Positions 7,399 through 15,721 of a stretch of 43,811 nucleotides of DNA are shown here, piece after piece. Position numbers and translations under genes: made by a program. The notes beneath the pieces were generated by a model, which saw nothing but the letters and a program-made list of their open reading frames with translations, ran no database searches and was not told the origin of the DNA. This DNA is from an uncultured Pelagibacteraceae bacterium. Its GTDB lineage: Bacteria; Pseudomonadota; Alphaproteobacteria; Pelagibacterales; Pelagibacteraceae. Numbering within the stretch: position 1 is the stretch's first letter; each line of letters opens with the position of its first letter. The stretch covers positions 1-43,811 of the forward strand of contig CACIKJ010000004.1 in the NCBI GenBank assembly GCA_902587215.1, written 5' to 3'.

Positions 7399-9741
7399 AT
7401 GAGTGAATCATTAGATAATATCAAAACTAAAATTCAAGAAGACATTTCTCCTACAAAAAGGTTGTCTGGTTTTCATTTAAAAGTAGTTGGATACATAGCA
7501 ATTATCTGGTCACTATTTCAATTATGGTACGCATCACCATTTCCATTTATGTTGGATTTTGGAATGTTTAAAGGGTTGCCTGCAAGAGCAATTCATTTAG
7601 GATTTGCCCTTCTGTTAGCTTTTTTAATTTTTCCAATTAAGAAAAATAAAAATATTTCTGTAATTGATATTTTTATTTCCATTGTAGCTCTATCTTGTTG
7701 TCTTTATATATATTTTTTCTACGACCAATTAGTTGATAGAGGTGGAGTTTTATTAACAATTCAAATGTTAGGATTTGAATTTCCATTAGAGTTAGTTATT
7801 GGCTTAATAGGTATATTCCTATTGTTAGAAGCTACAAGACGAGTAATTGGCAAACCGCTAGTAATTATTGCTGTTTGTTTTTTATTATTTTCTTATTTTG
7901 GAAAATATGCTCCAGAAATCATATCTCATGGAGGGCTATCTTTAAAAAGATTAGTTGGTTTTCAGTGGTTTGATCAGGAGGCTATATTTGGTATTCCAAT
8001 TGGTGTTTCGGTTGATTTCATATTTCTATTTGTGTTATTTGGGGCTTTTCTTGAAACAGCTGGTGGTGGAAAGTATTTTCTAGATTTAGCATTTGCTTTA
8101 GTTGGAAAGTCTAGAGGTGGTCCAGCGAAAGCTGCAATCTTAGGTTCGGGTATGACTGGAATGATATCTGGGTCCTCTGTTGCAAATACAGTTACAACTG
8201 GAACTTTTACAATTCCAATAATGAAACAAACTGGTTTTTCAAAAGAGAAAGCTGGCGCAATAGAAGTTTCGTCATCTGTTAATGGACAAATAATGCCGCC
8301 AGTTATGGGAGCTGCAGCATTTGTAATGGCAAGTTTTATTGGTGTAACTTATTTTGAAATTGTAAAACATGCTTTTTTACCTGCTATAATTTCATATATT
8401 GCACTCTTTTATATATCTCATTTAGAGGCTTTAAAATTAGGACTTAAGGGACTTGAGGAAAAAGATTTACCAAAATTAAAAGAAACTTTTATTTCTGGAT
8501 TACACTTTCTAATCCCAATTTTTATTTTAATTTATTTATTGGTTTATATGAGACTAACTGCCTCCTACTCAATATTTTACGCTACAATTGCATTAGTTCT
8601 AGTTAACTTTATAAACAAGTTAGTAAAAGCACCAAAAGAAACTTCATTTATCTCTAATTTAAAAGATTGGGCTAAAGAGACAGTAATTGGATTAGAGAAA
8701 GGTGCAATTAATATGATTGCTGTTGGTGTTGCAATTGCAACAGCTGGAGTAATTGTTGGTGCCGTAGGGTCCACAGGATTAAGTACCAATTTAATTTTAG
8801 TAATTGAATCTATTGCTGGAGACAACGTAATAATTTTAATCGCCTTAACAATTTTATTATGCTTGCTTTTAGGAATGGGTCTTCCAACAACAGCAAACTA
8901 TGTTGTTGTTGCATCATTAATGTCAATGGTGCTAGTAGATGTTGGTAATGCATCAGGTTATATATTTCCTATAATTGCAGTTCACTTATTTGTATTTTAC
9001 TTTGGATTAATGGCAGACGTTACGCCTCCAGTTGGATTAGCATCATATGCTGCAGCTGGAATTTCTGGTGGAGATCCTTTGAAAACAGGTATGCAGGCGA
9101 TATGGTACAGTTTAAGAACTGGTGTTTTGCCAATCGTATTTTTGTTCAATCATGAATTACTCTTAATTGGAGTTGAAAATTTTTGGCATGCTATATTAGT
9201 AATTGTGACGTCTTTAATTGGAATTCTAGTATTTTCTGCAGCTACACAAGCATGGTTTATAAATAAATTAAGATGGTTTGAAATAATAATTTTTTTAATT
9301 ATTTCTTTATCTTTTTTATCACCTGAATATGTTTTAAATAAATTTTATCCAAAGTTTAATTATTTAGAGCTTGAGCAGGCCCAAAATCATATCTTTGAGC
9401 CTGATAAGGAAGTTCACATAAAAATTACAAGACAAACTGAATATGGAGACAAATATAAATTATTTGTAATAAACAAAAATACTTATGAGGAAAACTTTAA
9501 TCTGGAAAACTATGGAATAAACCTTGTTAAATCTAACGATAACATAATTATTGATACACTGGACTGGAAAGGAAATGCAAAGAAAAGTGGTTTAGAAATG
9601 GATGATATAATAAGTGAAATTAAAATTGAGAATTTTGATAGACCCAATAAAGATTTTATTTATATATTCGCATTTATCGCTTTAGTTTTATTTGGATTTT
9701 TAAATTATAAAAATTACAGATTTAGTGACAAGCAATATTAA
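7399..9741 (+). CDS. TRAP transporter fused permease (large and small subunit), TAXI-associated
   Basis: This 780-residue membrane protein fuses the small (DctQ-like) and large (DctM-like) TRAP subunits, as is usual for TAXI systems. Many hydrophobic segments span residues 25-650. Conserved large-subunit blocks include the glycine-rich GGGKYFLDLAFALVGKSRGG, SGMTGMISGSSVANTVTTG near 250-270 and GLPTTANYVVVASLMS near 495, plus a Pro-rich DVTPPVGLASYAAAGI near 545. After the last core helix a soluble, PDZ-like segment (about 680-755, with GNAKKSGLEMDDIISEI) precedes a final transmembrane helix, resembling the DUF3394 extension of some TRAP permeases. It converges with, and overlaps by 20 bases, the next minus-strand gene. 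Confidence 0.93.
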   Translation: MSESLDNIKTKIQEDISPTKRLSGFHLKVVGYIAIIWSLFQLWYASPFPFMLDFGMFKGLPARAIHLGFALLLAFLIFPIKKNKNISVIDIFISIVALSCCLYIYFFYDQLVDRGGVLLTIQMLGFEFPLELVIGLIGIFLLLEATRRVIGKPLVIIAVCFLLFSYFGKYAPEIISHGGLSLKRLVGFQWFDQEAIFGIPIGVSVDFIFLFVLFGAFLETAGGGKYFLDLAFALVGKSRGGPAKAAILGSGMTGMISGSSVANTVTTGTFTIPIMKQTGFSKEKAGAIEVSSSVNGQIMPPVMGAAAFVMASFIGVTYFEIVKHAFLPAIISYIALFYISHLEALKLGLKGLEEKDLPKLKETFISGLHFLIPIFILIYLLVYMRLTASYSIFYATIALVLVNFINKLVKAPKETSFISNLKDWAKETVIGLEKGAINMIAVGVAIATAGVIVGAVGSTGLSTNLILVIESIAGDNVIILIALTILLCLLLGMGLPTTANYVVVASLMSMVLVDVGNASGYIFPIIAVHLFVFYFGLMADVTPPVGLASYAAAGISGGDPLKTGMQAIWYSLRTGVLPIVFLFNHELLLIGVENFWHAILVIVTSLIGILVFSAATQAWFINKLRWFEIIIFLIISLSFLSPEYVLNKFYPKFNYLELEQAQNHIFEPDKEVHIKITRQTEYGDKYKLFVINKNTYEENFNLENYGINLVKSNDNIIIDTLDWKGNAKKSGLEMDDIISEIKIENFDRPNKDFIYIFAFIALVLFGFLNYKNYRFSDKQY

Positions 9742-10162
9742 ATTTCTTTAATCTCCAGTAATTATAAGGCCAAGGCGTTACGAAACCAACTGCAAGCATT
9801 ATTGGAACAACCCACCAATTTAAAATCGCACCACCAGTTAAAAGATAATCGGTTAAATTCATTGCAACTTCCATACTAACCATAGAAATAAAACTCATTC
9901 CTAGTGCAGTTTTCAATGCTTGAGAAAAATTAAAGTCTTGCTTTAATAAAATTATTGTCTCTAAAATAATACTTGTAATTAAACCATTGATAATTGCTAG
10001 TATCATAATAGCTAAAACTGGCCATGGAATGCCTGTTAATTGAAAAAATAAAATAGTTCCAAAGTCACCTATAGCACAGCCTAATAAACACCATGCAGTA
10101 TTTTTTGCGCTACGTCTCCAGGTATGTCTACATTTCCAATGAAAATTAGATACTGCTTCCAT
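9722..10162 (-). CDS. DUF4396-like integral membrane protein
   Basis: This is a 146-residue protein of unknown function that I place in the DUF4396 family from its conserved blocks: WCLLGCAIGDFGT near 24-36, a Ser/Met-rich MSFISMVSMEVAMN near 90 and the C-terminal PWPYNYWRLKKF ending in Ala-Cys-His. Four hydrophobic segments are visible. Potential metal ligands (His8, Cys11, His13, Cys25, Cys29, several Met, the terminal Cys-His pair) sit at both ends and in the membrane, so transition-metal binding is possible but is inference. It stands alone on the minus strand, and its upstream side holds a 12-bp perfect hairpin that may be a regulatory element. Confidence 0.75.
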   Translation of the reverse strand: MEAVSNFHWKCRHTWRRSAKNTAWCLLGCAIGDFGTILFFQLTGIPWPVLAIMILAIINGLITSIILETIILLKQDFNFSQALKTALGMSFISMVSMEVAMNLTDYLLTGGAILNWWVVPIMLAVGFVTPWPYNYWRLKKFNIACH

Positions 10163-10215
10163 GTTTATAAAGTAGTCCCAATTTAATATTTTTCAATGAA
10201 ACATTTTGTTTAAAT

Positions 10216-10246
10216 GAGTAAGCAAACTAAAGTTGTTTGCTTACTC
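10216..10246. repeat. Perfect 12-bp inverted repeat (hairpin or operator) in a divergent promoter gap
   Basis: GAGTAAGCAAAC (10216-10227) and GTTTGCTTACTC (10235-10246) are exact reverse complements separated by TAAAGTT. Unlike the terminators in this window it has no T tract on either strand. It sits in the 236-base gap between the divergent DUF4396-like gene (starting at 10162) and the NAD(P)HX epimerase gene (starting at 10399), closer to the former (54 bases upstream of its start). A dyad operator or a leader stem for the DUF4396-like gene is the simplest reading. The rest of the gap holds a TATAAT at 10286-10291, which could be a -10 box for the plus-strand gene, and a weak stem. Confidence 0.6.
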
Positions 10247-10349
10247 TAAAGGGAAAATGAGAAAATTATATAAACTATGAATTCGTATAATTTTTCAGGG
10301 CCCTAAATAGTCTTTTTCGTTATAAAATCAACCCCTAAAATAATAATGT

Positions 10350-10375
10350 AATAAGTTGTCTTATTGATATTTTTT
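10350..10375 (+). promoter_or_regulatory. Weak stem-loop plus T run in the leader of the NAD(P)HX epimerase gene
   Basis: AATAAG-TTGT-CTTATT (10350-10365) is a short A/T-rich stem followed by six T residues (10370-10375), ending 23 bases before the ATG at 10399. A TATAAT at 10286-10291 would give a leader of about 100 bases containing it. It could be a weak attenuator, but at this base composition such stems arise by chance. Confidence 0.25.
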
Positions 10376-10398
10376 AAAGATCAAATTAAGCTTAAATT

Positions 10399-11010
10399 AT
10401 GAGAAAAATTGCTCTTTCAATCTCTGAAATCAAAGATATAGAAAAAAGAGAATTTTTAAGACTGGGCGACTCTTTTAAATTAATGGAACAAGCAGGTGAA
10501 GCTTGTGCAAAACAAATAGTTAAAATTTATAAAAAAAACAGATTTATAGTTGTTTGTGGACCAGGAAATAATGGTGGTGATGGTTTGATATTATCAACTT
10601 GTTTAAGTGAACATGGAAAAGAAGTTGACTTGTATTGTTTAGGAAAAGGAAGTTATAAAGGAGATAGTCTCAAAGCATATAAAAAAAATAAACTTAAAAA
10701 AAAACCATTAGATGAATTAAATGTGAATCAAGATGCCGTCATAGTAGATGCATTATTTGGAATTGGGCTAAATAAAAAAATTGAAGGTTTGTTTAAAAAT
10801 TGTGTTGATAAAATAAATAATTCAAAGTTAAAAGTGATTGCTGTAGATATTCCGTCTGGTATTTATGGAGATAATGGAAAAGTTATGGGTGAAGCTGTTA
10901 GGGCTGATGTTACTCTGGCTTTGCATGCGAAAAAGCTAGGACATAAAATGTATCCAGGCTCAAAATTATCTGGCAAAATTAAAATAATAGATATCGGAAT
11001 ATATCAATAA
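10399..11010 (+). CDS. nnrE: NAD(P)H-hydrate epimerase (YjeF N-terminal domain only)
   Basis: This enzyme repairs damaged nicotinamide cofactors by interconverting the R and S epimers of NAD(P)HX. The 203 residues correspond to the N-terminal half of E. coli YjeF/NnrD. They contain the nucleotide-binding loop VVCGPGNNGGDGL near 50-62, the catalytic Asp region VIVDALFGIGL near 112 and VDIPSGIYGDNG near 150. The C-terminal ADP-dependent dehydratase domain is absent; the ORF stops at the domain boundary, so this is a single-domain enzyme and the dehydratase must be elsewhere or missing. The racemase-family gene follows 8 bases later. Confidence 0.88.
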   Translation: MRKIALSISEIKDIEKREFLRLGDSFKLMEQAGEACAKQIVKIYKKNRFIVVCGPGNNGGDGLILSTCLSEHGKEVDLYCLGKGSYKGDSLKAYKKNKLKKKPLDELNVNQDAVIVDALFGIGLNKKIEGLFKNCVDKINNSKLKVIAVDIPSGIYGDNGKVMGEAVRADVTLALHAKKLGHKMYPGSKLSGKIKIIDIGIYQ

Positions 11011-11018
11011 TCATTCTT

Positions 11019-11717
11019 ATGATTGGAATTTTAGGTGGAATGGGAACGCAGGCTGGTCTAGATCTCTGCAACAAGCTTTCAATGCTATATAGAGGTAAAT
11101 CTGATCAGCAATATCCAAAATTTTTATTATACAACAAATCAGATATTCCCAAAAGACCAGAAAATTTAAAAAAATATTATAACGTACTAAAAGAATTGGA
11201 AAGAGGATGCAAATTATTGCAAAAAAATAAATGTAAATTTATTGTAATGCCATGTAATACAGCTCACTACTGGTATGATGATTTAAAAAAGAAAATTAAA
11301 ATTCCAATACTAAGTATGCCAGAACAAGCATATCTTTATACTAAGAAGAATTGTAAACCTGACTCCAAAATTGGACTTTTATCAACAGAAGCAACTATAA
11401 AAACTAAAGTATACAATAAATATTTTAATAATAATTTTTATGTTGTTCATCCAACTAAATTAGTTCAAAAGAGATATATTAATCTTGCGATAAAACTTGT
11501 TAAACAAGGTAAAGTTAAAGAAGCATCAAAAGCAATTCAACCTGCAATAACTTATTTTAAAAGAATTAAGTGTAATAAAATAATATTAGGCTGTACAGAA
11601 TTGCCAGTAGCTGTTTTTGCATTTAAGTCTTATAAATTTGCAAAAGAGTCAAAAATATTTATAGATCCAAACTTAATTTTAGCTGAAGTTTGTAAAACTA
11701 AATATAAATCTATTTAG
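11019..11717 (+). CDS. Aspartate/glutamate racemase family protein
   Basis: This is a 232-residue cofactor-independent racemase of the two-cysteine family. The N-terminus MIGILGGMGTQAGLDL is the typical aspartate racemase start. The two catalytic cysteines are visible in MPCNTAHYW (near residue 79) and LGCTELPVAV (near 190). Predicted activity is inversion of L-aspartate or a related acidic amino acid in the cytosol; a broad-specificity amino-acid or hydantoin racemase is possible. It follows nnrE by 8 bases on the same strand and its 3' end overlaps the convergent peroxiredoxin gene by 8 bases. Confidence 0.85.
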   Translation: MIGILGGMGTQAGLDLCNKLSMLYRGKSDQQYPKFLLYNKSDIPKRPENLKKYYNVLKELERGCKLLQKNKCKFIVMPCNTAHYWYDDLKKKIKIPILSMPEQAYLYTKKNCKPDSKIGLLSTEATIKTKVYNKYFNNNFYVVHPTKLVQKRYINLAIKLVKQGKVKEASKAIQPAITYFKRIKCNKIILGCTELPVAVFAFKSYKFAKESKIFIDPNLILAEVCKTKYKSI

Positions 11718-12372
11718 AAGGATCTGGAACCTTTCTCAGGTATGGTTTAACTGCATCCCATCCATCTGGAAATAATTTTTTAGCTTCATCATCTTTAACT
11801 GCTGGAAGTATAATTACATTTTCACCTTTTTTCCAATCTGCTGGTGTTGCAACTTTGTGATTAGCAGTTAATTGCATGGAGTCTATAGCTCTTAAAATTT
11901 CTAAAAAATTTCTTCCTGTAGCCATAGGATATGTAAGAAATAAACCTATTCTTTTATCTGGTCTTATAATAAAAACCGTTCTTACTGTTTGATTATCTAC
12001 AGCGGTTCTTCCCATTGAAGTAACTCCTGCATCGCCCTCTAACATGTTATATAATTTTGCAACTTCTAATTTTTCATCAGCAATAATAGGATACTCGGGT
12101 TTCATTCCAGCAACATCTTTTATGTCATTTAGCCATTTATTATGGTCATCAACTGGATCAACACTTAATCCAATTACTTTTACATTTCTTTTATCAAATT
12201 CTGGCTTCATTTTTGCTAATGAACCTAATTCTGTTGTACAAACTGGTGTAAAATCTTTTGGATGTGAGAATAAAACTCCCCAACTATCTCCTAGCCACTC
12301 ATGGAAGGATATTTCCCCAATTGTTGTGTTTGCTTTAAAATCTGGTGCTAGGCTATTAATTTTTAATGTCAT
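11710..12372 (-). CDS. 1-Cys peroxiredoxin (Prx6/AhpC-TSA family)
   Basis: This is a thiol peroxidase that removes peroxides in the cytosol. The 220 residues match the long Prx6 subfamily. The peroxidatic cysteine is Cys45 in [14 protein letters not shown]. No second cysteine that could act as a resolving residue is seen, consistent with a 1-Cys mechanism. Other family features are the [18 protein letters not shown] block and the C-terminal dimer arm [16 protein letters not shown] near 190. The start at 12372 has a purine-rich AAAGGGA upstream. It is divergent from cysE, with a 73-base shared promoter gap, which suggests joint control of peroxide defence and cysteine synthesis. Confidence 0.92.
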   Translation of the reverse strand: MTLKINSLAPDFKANTTIGEISFHEWLGDSWGVLFSHPKDFTPVCTTELGSLAKMKPEFDKRNVKVIGLSVDPVDDHNKWLNDIKDVAGMKPEYPIIADEKLEVAKLYNMLEGDAGVTSMGRTAVDNQTVRTVFIIRPDKRIGLFLTYPMATGRNFLEILRAIDSMQLTANHKVATPADWKKGENVIILPAVKDDEAKKLFPDGWDAVKPYLRKVPDPSK

Positions 12373-12445
12373 TATGTTCCCTTTATATTTTTTAAAAAAT
12401 TATTATATAACGACTGACTTTTTAAACAACTGGGTATTAAATAAA

Positions 12446-13024
12446 ATGAATGACTATTTACAATCAATAATTGATAGAGATCCTGCGGCACGATCTAAAT
12501 TAAGTGTCATTTTAACTTATCCAGGTGTAAAAGCTGTTTTCTTTTATAAAATTGCTAATTTTTTCTCTATAGCAAAATTTCATTTAATAGCAAAAATCAT
12601 ATCTCAATTTTCAAGATTTTTAACAGGTATTGAAATTCATCCTGGTGCAAAAATTGGAAAAAATTTATTTATAGATCATGGAATGGGTGTTGTTATTGGA
12701 GAAACATCTGAGATTGGTAACAACGTAACTATTTATCATAATGTTACTCTTGGGGGAATATCACCTAGTATTAATGCTGATAAACAAAGAAATATTAAAC
12801 GCCACCCAACAGTTATGGATAATGCTGTTATCGGATCTGGAGCGCAAATACTTGGGCCGATCGTTGTTGGTAAAAATTCTAAAATAGGTGCAAATGCAGT
12901 TGTAACAAATGATGTTCCAGAAAATGCGGTAATGGTTGGTATACCAGCAAGAAATATTGGGGTTTCAGATGAGGAATTTAAACCTTATGCAGTTACAGAA
13001 GAAACTAAAAAGGAAAAAAGATAG
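12446..13024 (+). CDS. cysE: Serine O-acetyltransferase
   Basis: The enzyme makes O-acetylserine from serine and acetyl-CoA, the first committed step of cysteine synthesis. The product is a left-handed beta-helix protein: hexapeptide-repeat stretches ([23 protein letters not shown], broken here as two neighbouring blocks HPGAKIGK and [10 protein letters not shown]) contain the catalytic His, and the GGISPS and [15 protein letters not shown] regions follow. I chose the ATG at 12446, giving 192 residues that begin [17 protein letters not shown]. The frame stays open upstream over the divergent peroxiredoxin gene, but that extension is antisense. The gene overlaps cysK by one base (TAGTG). Confidence 0.93.
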   Translation: MNDYLQSIIDRDPAARSKLSVILTYPGVKAVFFYKIANFFSIAKFHLIAKIISQFSRFLTGIEIHPGAKIGKNLFIDHGMGVVIGETSEIGNNVTIYHNVTLGGISPSINADKQRNIKRHPTVMDNAVIGSGAQILGPIVVGKNSKIGANAVVTNDVPENAVMVGIPARNIGVSDEEFKPYAVTEETKKEKR

Positions 13025-14025
13025 TGAAAAATTTTAAAAAAAATTTTATAGAAAGTATAGGAAATACCCCTTTAATTAAACTTAAGGCTGCATCTGAAGT
13101 TACAGGATGTCATATTTACGGAAAAGCTGAATATTTAAATCCTGGTGGATCGGTAAAAGATCGAGCGGCTCTTGCGCTTATTAAAGATGCACAAGAAAAA
13201 AAATTAATTTCTAAAGGTGGAATTGTCGTAGAAGGTACAGCTGGTAATACTGGTATAGGTTTGTGTTTATTAGGAAATTCATTGGGTTACCAAACTATTA
13301 TTGTAATGAATGATAATCAAACTCAGGAAAAAAAAGATACGTTAAAAAATATTGGTGCAGATTTAAGACTAGTTTCACCAAAGCCTTACAAAGATAATGG
13401 CAATTATGTAAAAGTTGCTGGTAGACTAGCTGAAGAATTAAAAAACACAAATAACTACGGTGTAGTTTGGGCAAATCAATTTGATAATACTGCAAACGCA
13501 AAAGGTCATTATGAAACTACAGGACCAGAAATTTGGGAGCAAACAGATGGACAAATAGACGGTTTTGTGTGTGCCTCTGGAACAGGTGGAACGATTGGAG
13601 GAGTTAGTAATTATTTAAAGGAAAAAAATAAAGATGTTAAGATTTATTTATCCGATCCTTCTGGATCTGCTCTTTATAATTATATTACTAATGGAGAATT
13701 GAAATCCGAGGGTGGTTCAATTACGGAGGGAATAGGTTCCAGTAGAATAACTGCTAATTTTGCTGAAGCAAAAATTGATGGAGCATTTTCTATAGACGAT
13801 CATGAGTCTTTGCCAATTCTTTATGATTTAATCAAAAATGAGGGGTTAAGTTTAGGAACTAGTTGTGGTGTAAATATTGCTGGCGCTATCAAACTGGCTA
13901 GAGAATTAGGCCCAGGAAAAACTATTGTTACTATACTTTGTGATAAATCTGATAAGTACAACTCCAAGATGTTCAATAAAAAATTTCTTCAAGAAAAAGG
14001 TCTTCCTTTTCCAAATTGGTTATAA
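13024..14025 (+). CDS. cysK: Cysteine synthase A (O-acetylserine sulfhydrylase)
   Basis: This is a PLP enzyme converting O-acetylserine and sulfide to cysteine. The 333 residues include the PLP lysine Lys45 in NPGGSVKDRAAL, the substrate loop EGTAGNTGIGL near 77, the phosphate-binding GTGGTIGG near 190 and the GTSCGVNIAGA segment near 280. The start is a GTG whose G is the last base of the cysE stop codon, so CysE and CysK are made in tandem and may form the classical cysteine synthase complex. Weak matches to cystathionine beta-synthase are expected for this fold, but the operon with cysE favours cysteine synthase. Confidence 0.92.
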   Translation: MKNFKKNFIESIGNTPLIKLKAASEVTGCHIYGKAEYLNPGGSVKDRAALALIKDAQEKKLISKGGIVVEGTAGNTGIGLCLLGNSLGYQTIIVMNDNQTQEKKDTLKNIGADLRLVSPKPYKDNGNYVKVAGRLAEELKNTNNYGVVWANQFDNTANAKGHYETTGPEIWEQTDGQIDGFVCASGTGGTIGGVSNYLKEKNKDVKIYLSDPSGSALYNYITNGELKSEGGSITEGIGSSRITANFAEAKIDGAFSIDDHESLPILYDLIKNEGLSLGTSCGVNIAGAIKLARELGPGKTIVTILCDKSDKYNSKMFNKKFLQEKGLPFPNWL

Positions 14026-14108
14026 TCACGCATAGCTGATTTGCTCTAAAAGCATTATCAATTAACTTTAAATTATTAAATATTAATCAAAAGAGAGAGG
14101 AAAAAATT

Positions 14109-14483
14109 ATGAAAAAAATTTTTTATATTTTATCGATATTAATGATATCTACTATAGCTCAAGCAGGTATGAGCAGTGCTGATAAAGATAAAGCATACGA
14201 TTGTAGTGGAATTTACATGGCAAACTATTTTCTGCCAAGTGGTGAAACATTTGAGTATAGCATGAAAGAAAAATCGATGGCATCTGTAAAAGTATTAAAA
14301 ACTTATGCATTAGAAATTGGTATAAGTGAAAAAGAGTGGGATGACGGTGTTAACAAAGGAGTAGATAAACACTATGGTTCTAAATATGATGAAGCAAAAA
14401 CAAATGCTTGTCATTCTTTTGTAAACAAGCTTGTGCCAAATGGTGAAGATAAAGTTAAAAAAGTAATACAAACACTTTATTAA
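14109..14483 (+). CDS. Small exported protein of unknown function
   Basis: This is a 124-residue protein with a typical signal peptide and predicted cleavage after Ala19 (IAQA|GMSS). The mature part is short, charged and has two cysteines (Cys32 in YDCSGIYM and one in NACHSF near 104) that could form a periplasmic disulfide. I recognise no domain. A purine-rich run (GAGAGAGG) precedes the ATG. It opens a chain of seven plus-strand genes (14109-16607); 13 bases separate it from the next gene. Codon and base use match the neighbours, so there is no sign of recent transfer. Confidence 0.65.
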   Translation: MKKIFYILSILMISTIAQAGMSSADKDKAYDCSGIYMANYFLPSGETFEYSMKEKSMASVKVLKTYALEIGISEKEWDDGVNKGVDKHYGSKYDEAKTNACHSFVNKLVPNGEDKVKKVIQTLY

Positions 14484-14484
14484 T

Positions 14485-14491
14485 AAGGAGG
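14485..14491 (+). promoter_or_regulatory. Shine-Dalgarno site AAGGAGG
   Basis: This consensus ribosome-binding site lies 5 bases before the ATG at 14497, in the 13-base gap after the exported protein gene. It supports the 94-residue ORF as a real gene. Confidence 0.75.
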
Positions 14492-14496
14492 AAAAA

Positions 14497-14781
14497 ATGG
14501 AAAAAGAAATGTTAGTAGTAGCAAAATTAAAAGAAGGTACTTTTGAGAAGTTTATGGGATTTATGCAATCTCCTGAGGGATTGGCAGAAAGAGCAAAAGT
14601 AGCAGTCGTGGAAAAAACAATAGGAACCGTAACACCTGACAAAAGTACAGTAATGTTTAAAATATTTTGTATAGACGAAGCTGCACTTCATAAATTTATC
14701 GAGGGTACAGAAGTATCAAAACCGATAATGGATGAGGTATTAGATAGTTACTCAATATATAATTTAAGTAAAATTAAGTAA
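14497..14781 (+). CDS. Small cytosolic protein of unknown function (possible dimeric alpha-beta barrel)
   Basis: This 94-residue protein has no signal peptide and no membrane segment. Its pattern of short strands around a central helix (MLVVAKLKEGTFEKFMGF, then TVMFKIFCIDEAALHKFI) recalls ferredoxin-like or ABM-type dimeric barrel proteins that bind or act on small organic molecules. I do not recognise a specific family. It is preceded by a consensus ribosome-binding site and followed 22 bases later by an NTF2-like gene, so it belongs to the 14109-16607 gene chain. Function unknown. Confidence 0.6.
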   Translation: MEKEMLVVAKLKEGTFEKFMGFMQSPEGLAERAKVAVVEKTIGTVTPDKSTVMFKIFCIDEAALHKFIEGTEVSKPIMDEVLDSYSIYNLSKIK

Positions 14782-14803
14782 TTATTTAATTGAAAGGAAT
14801 AAT

Positions 14804-15124
14804 ATGTCTATATTAGAAAAATACAGTGCTGCAATGAAAAATAAAGATGAGGCGGCGATGAATGAACTTTTGCATGATGATTTTAAATTCACAATGCATA
14901 AGTCTGGAAATGTCTTAACTAAAGGTGATGTTATTAAATGGGCTATGAGTGGTGATATTAAACAAGATAAAGTTAGAATTGTTTATGAAAATGATGAAGT
15001 TGGAATACACCATGCATTTGTTACTTTCGACGATGGAAACGTTGAGGCAGTAATGGCAATTTATAAATATAATAATGGAAAAATTGTCAGTTTAGAAACT
15101 GGCGCCACACCAATGCCGAAATAA
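14804..15124 (+). CDS. NTF2-like (SnoaL-type) small protein
   Basis: This 106-residue protein has the pattern of a cone-shaped NTF2-like fold: an N-terminal helix (MSILEKYSAAMKNKDEAAMN), then LLHDDFKFTMHKSG, then strands GIHHAFVTFDDGNVEAVMAIYKY (shown in part) and a final strand KIVSLETGATP. Members of this superfamily are ketosteroid-isomerase-like enzymes or ligand-binding proteins. No catalytic residue can be assigned safely. A GAAAGGAA run lies before the ATG. The next gene starts with GTG directly after its TAA, indicating co-translation. Confidence 0.7.
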   Translation: MSILEKYSAAMKNKDEAAMNELLHDDFKFTMHKSGNVLTKGDVIKWAMSGDIKQDKVRIVYENDEVGIHHAFVTFDDGNVEAVMAIYKYNNGKIVSLETGATPMPK

Positions 15125-15721
15125 GTGAATAGAATTGATTTTTATTTTTCTATAGGAAGTACTTATACTTATCTTACTGTTACAAGAATTCTTGATGTTG
15201 AAAAAAAACATCAGGTAAAATTTAATTGGATTCCATTTAGTGTTAGAATAATAATGAATGAGATGAATAATCATCCTTTTCCAGATGATAAAAAAAATAA
15301 AGTTGATTACATGTGGAGAGACATAGAAAGAAGGGCTGAGGGATATGGTTTTTCAGCAAAAACACCTGTGCCTTACCCTTTAACTCAATTTGATCTAGCA
15401 AACAAACTTGCAATTATTGGATTAAAAGAAGGCTGGGGAATTGATTATATAAAACTTACTTATAAAAGATGGTTTCTAGACGGTAAAGAACCCGCTACTG
15501 AACCAAATATCTCTGAAATATGTTCTGAATTAAGCTTAGAAAAAGATAAAATTATTAACATCGCAAATTCCGACGAAATTAATAAAGAATTTTTAGCAAA
15601 TACAGACCGTGCTCGTAGAAGTAAAGTTTTTGGAAGCCCATCGTTCATAGTTAATAGTGAAATCTTCTGGGGAGATGATAGGATGGAAGATGCTATAATA
15701 TGGTCGAAAAAAAATGGGTAA
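15125..15721 (+). CDS. DsbA-family oxidoreductase / 2-hydroxychromene-2-carboxylate isomerase-like protein
   Basis: This is a 198-residue thioredoxin-fold protein of the kappa-class glutathione transferase and HCCA isomerase group. The N-terminus DFYFSIGSTYTYL places a serine where DsbA has its CxxC, as in HCCA isomerases, where Ser contacts glutathione. The C-terminal block FGSPSFIVNSEIFWGDDRM is the family's cis-proline and substrate motif. The predicted role is glutathione-dependent isomerisation or transfer on an aromatic or other small molecule; the true substrate is unknown. The start is GTG immediately after the NTF2-like stop, and the end overlaps the first SMR gene by 8 bases. Confidence 0.82.
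   Translation: MNRIDFYFSIGSTYTYLTVTRILDVEKKHQVKFNWIPFSVRIIMNEMNNHPFPDDKKNKVDYMWRDIERRAEGYGFSAKTPVPYPLTQFDLANKLAIIGLKEGWGIDYIKLTYKRWFLDGKEPATEPNISEICSELSLEKDKIINIANSDEINKEFLANTDRARRSKVFGSPSFIVNSEIFWGDDRMEDAIIWSKKNG

Noticed and set aside
10216-10246. Hairpin read as a transcription terminator
   Set aside because: There is no T tract on either strand and it lies between two divergent gene starts, so it does not end a transcription unit.
12044-12445. Long upstream extension of the cysE reading frame
   Set aside because: It is antisense to the peroxiredoxin gene, whose motifs are unambiguous; CysE homology starts at the ATG at 12446.
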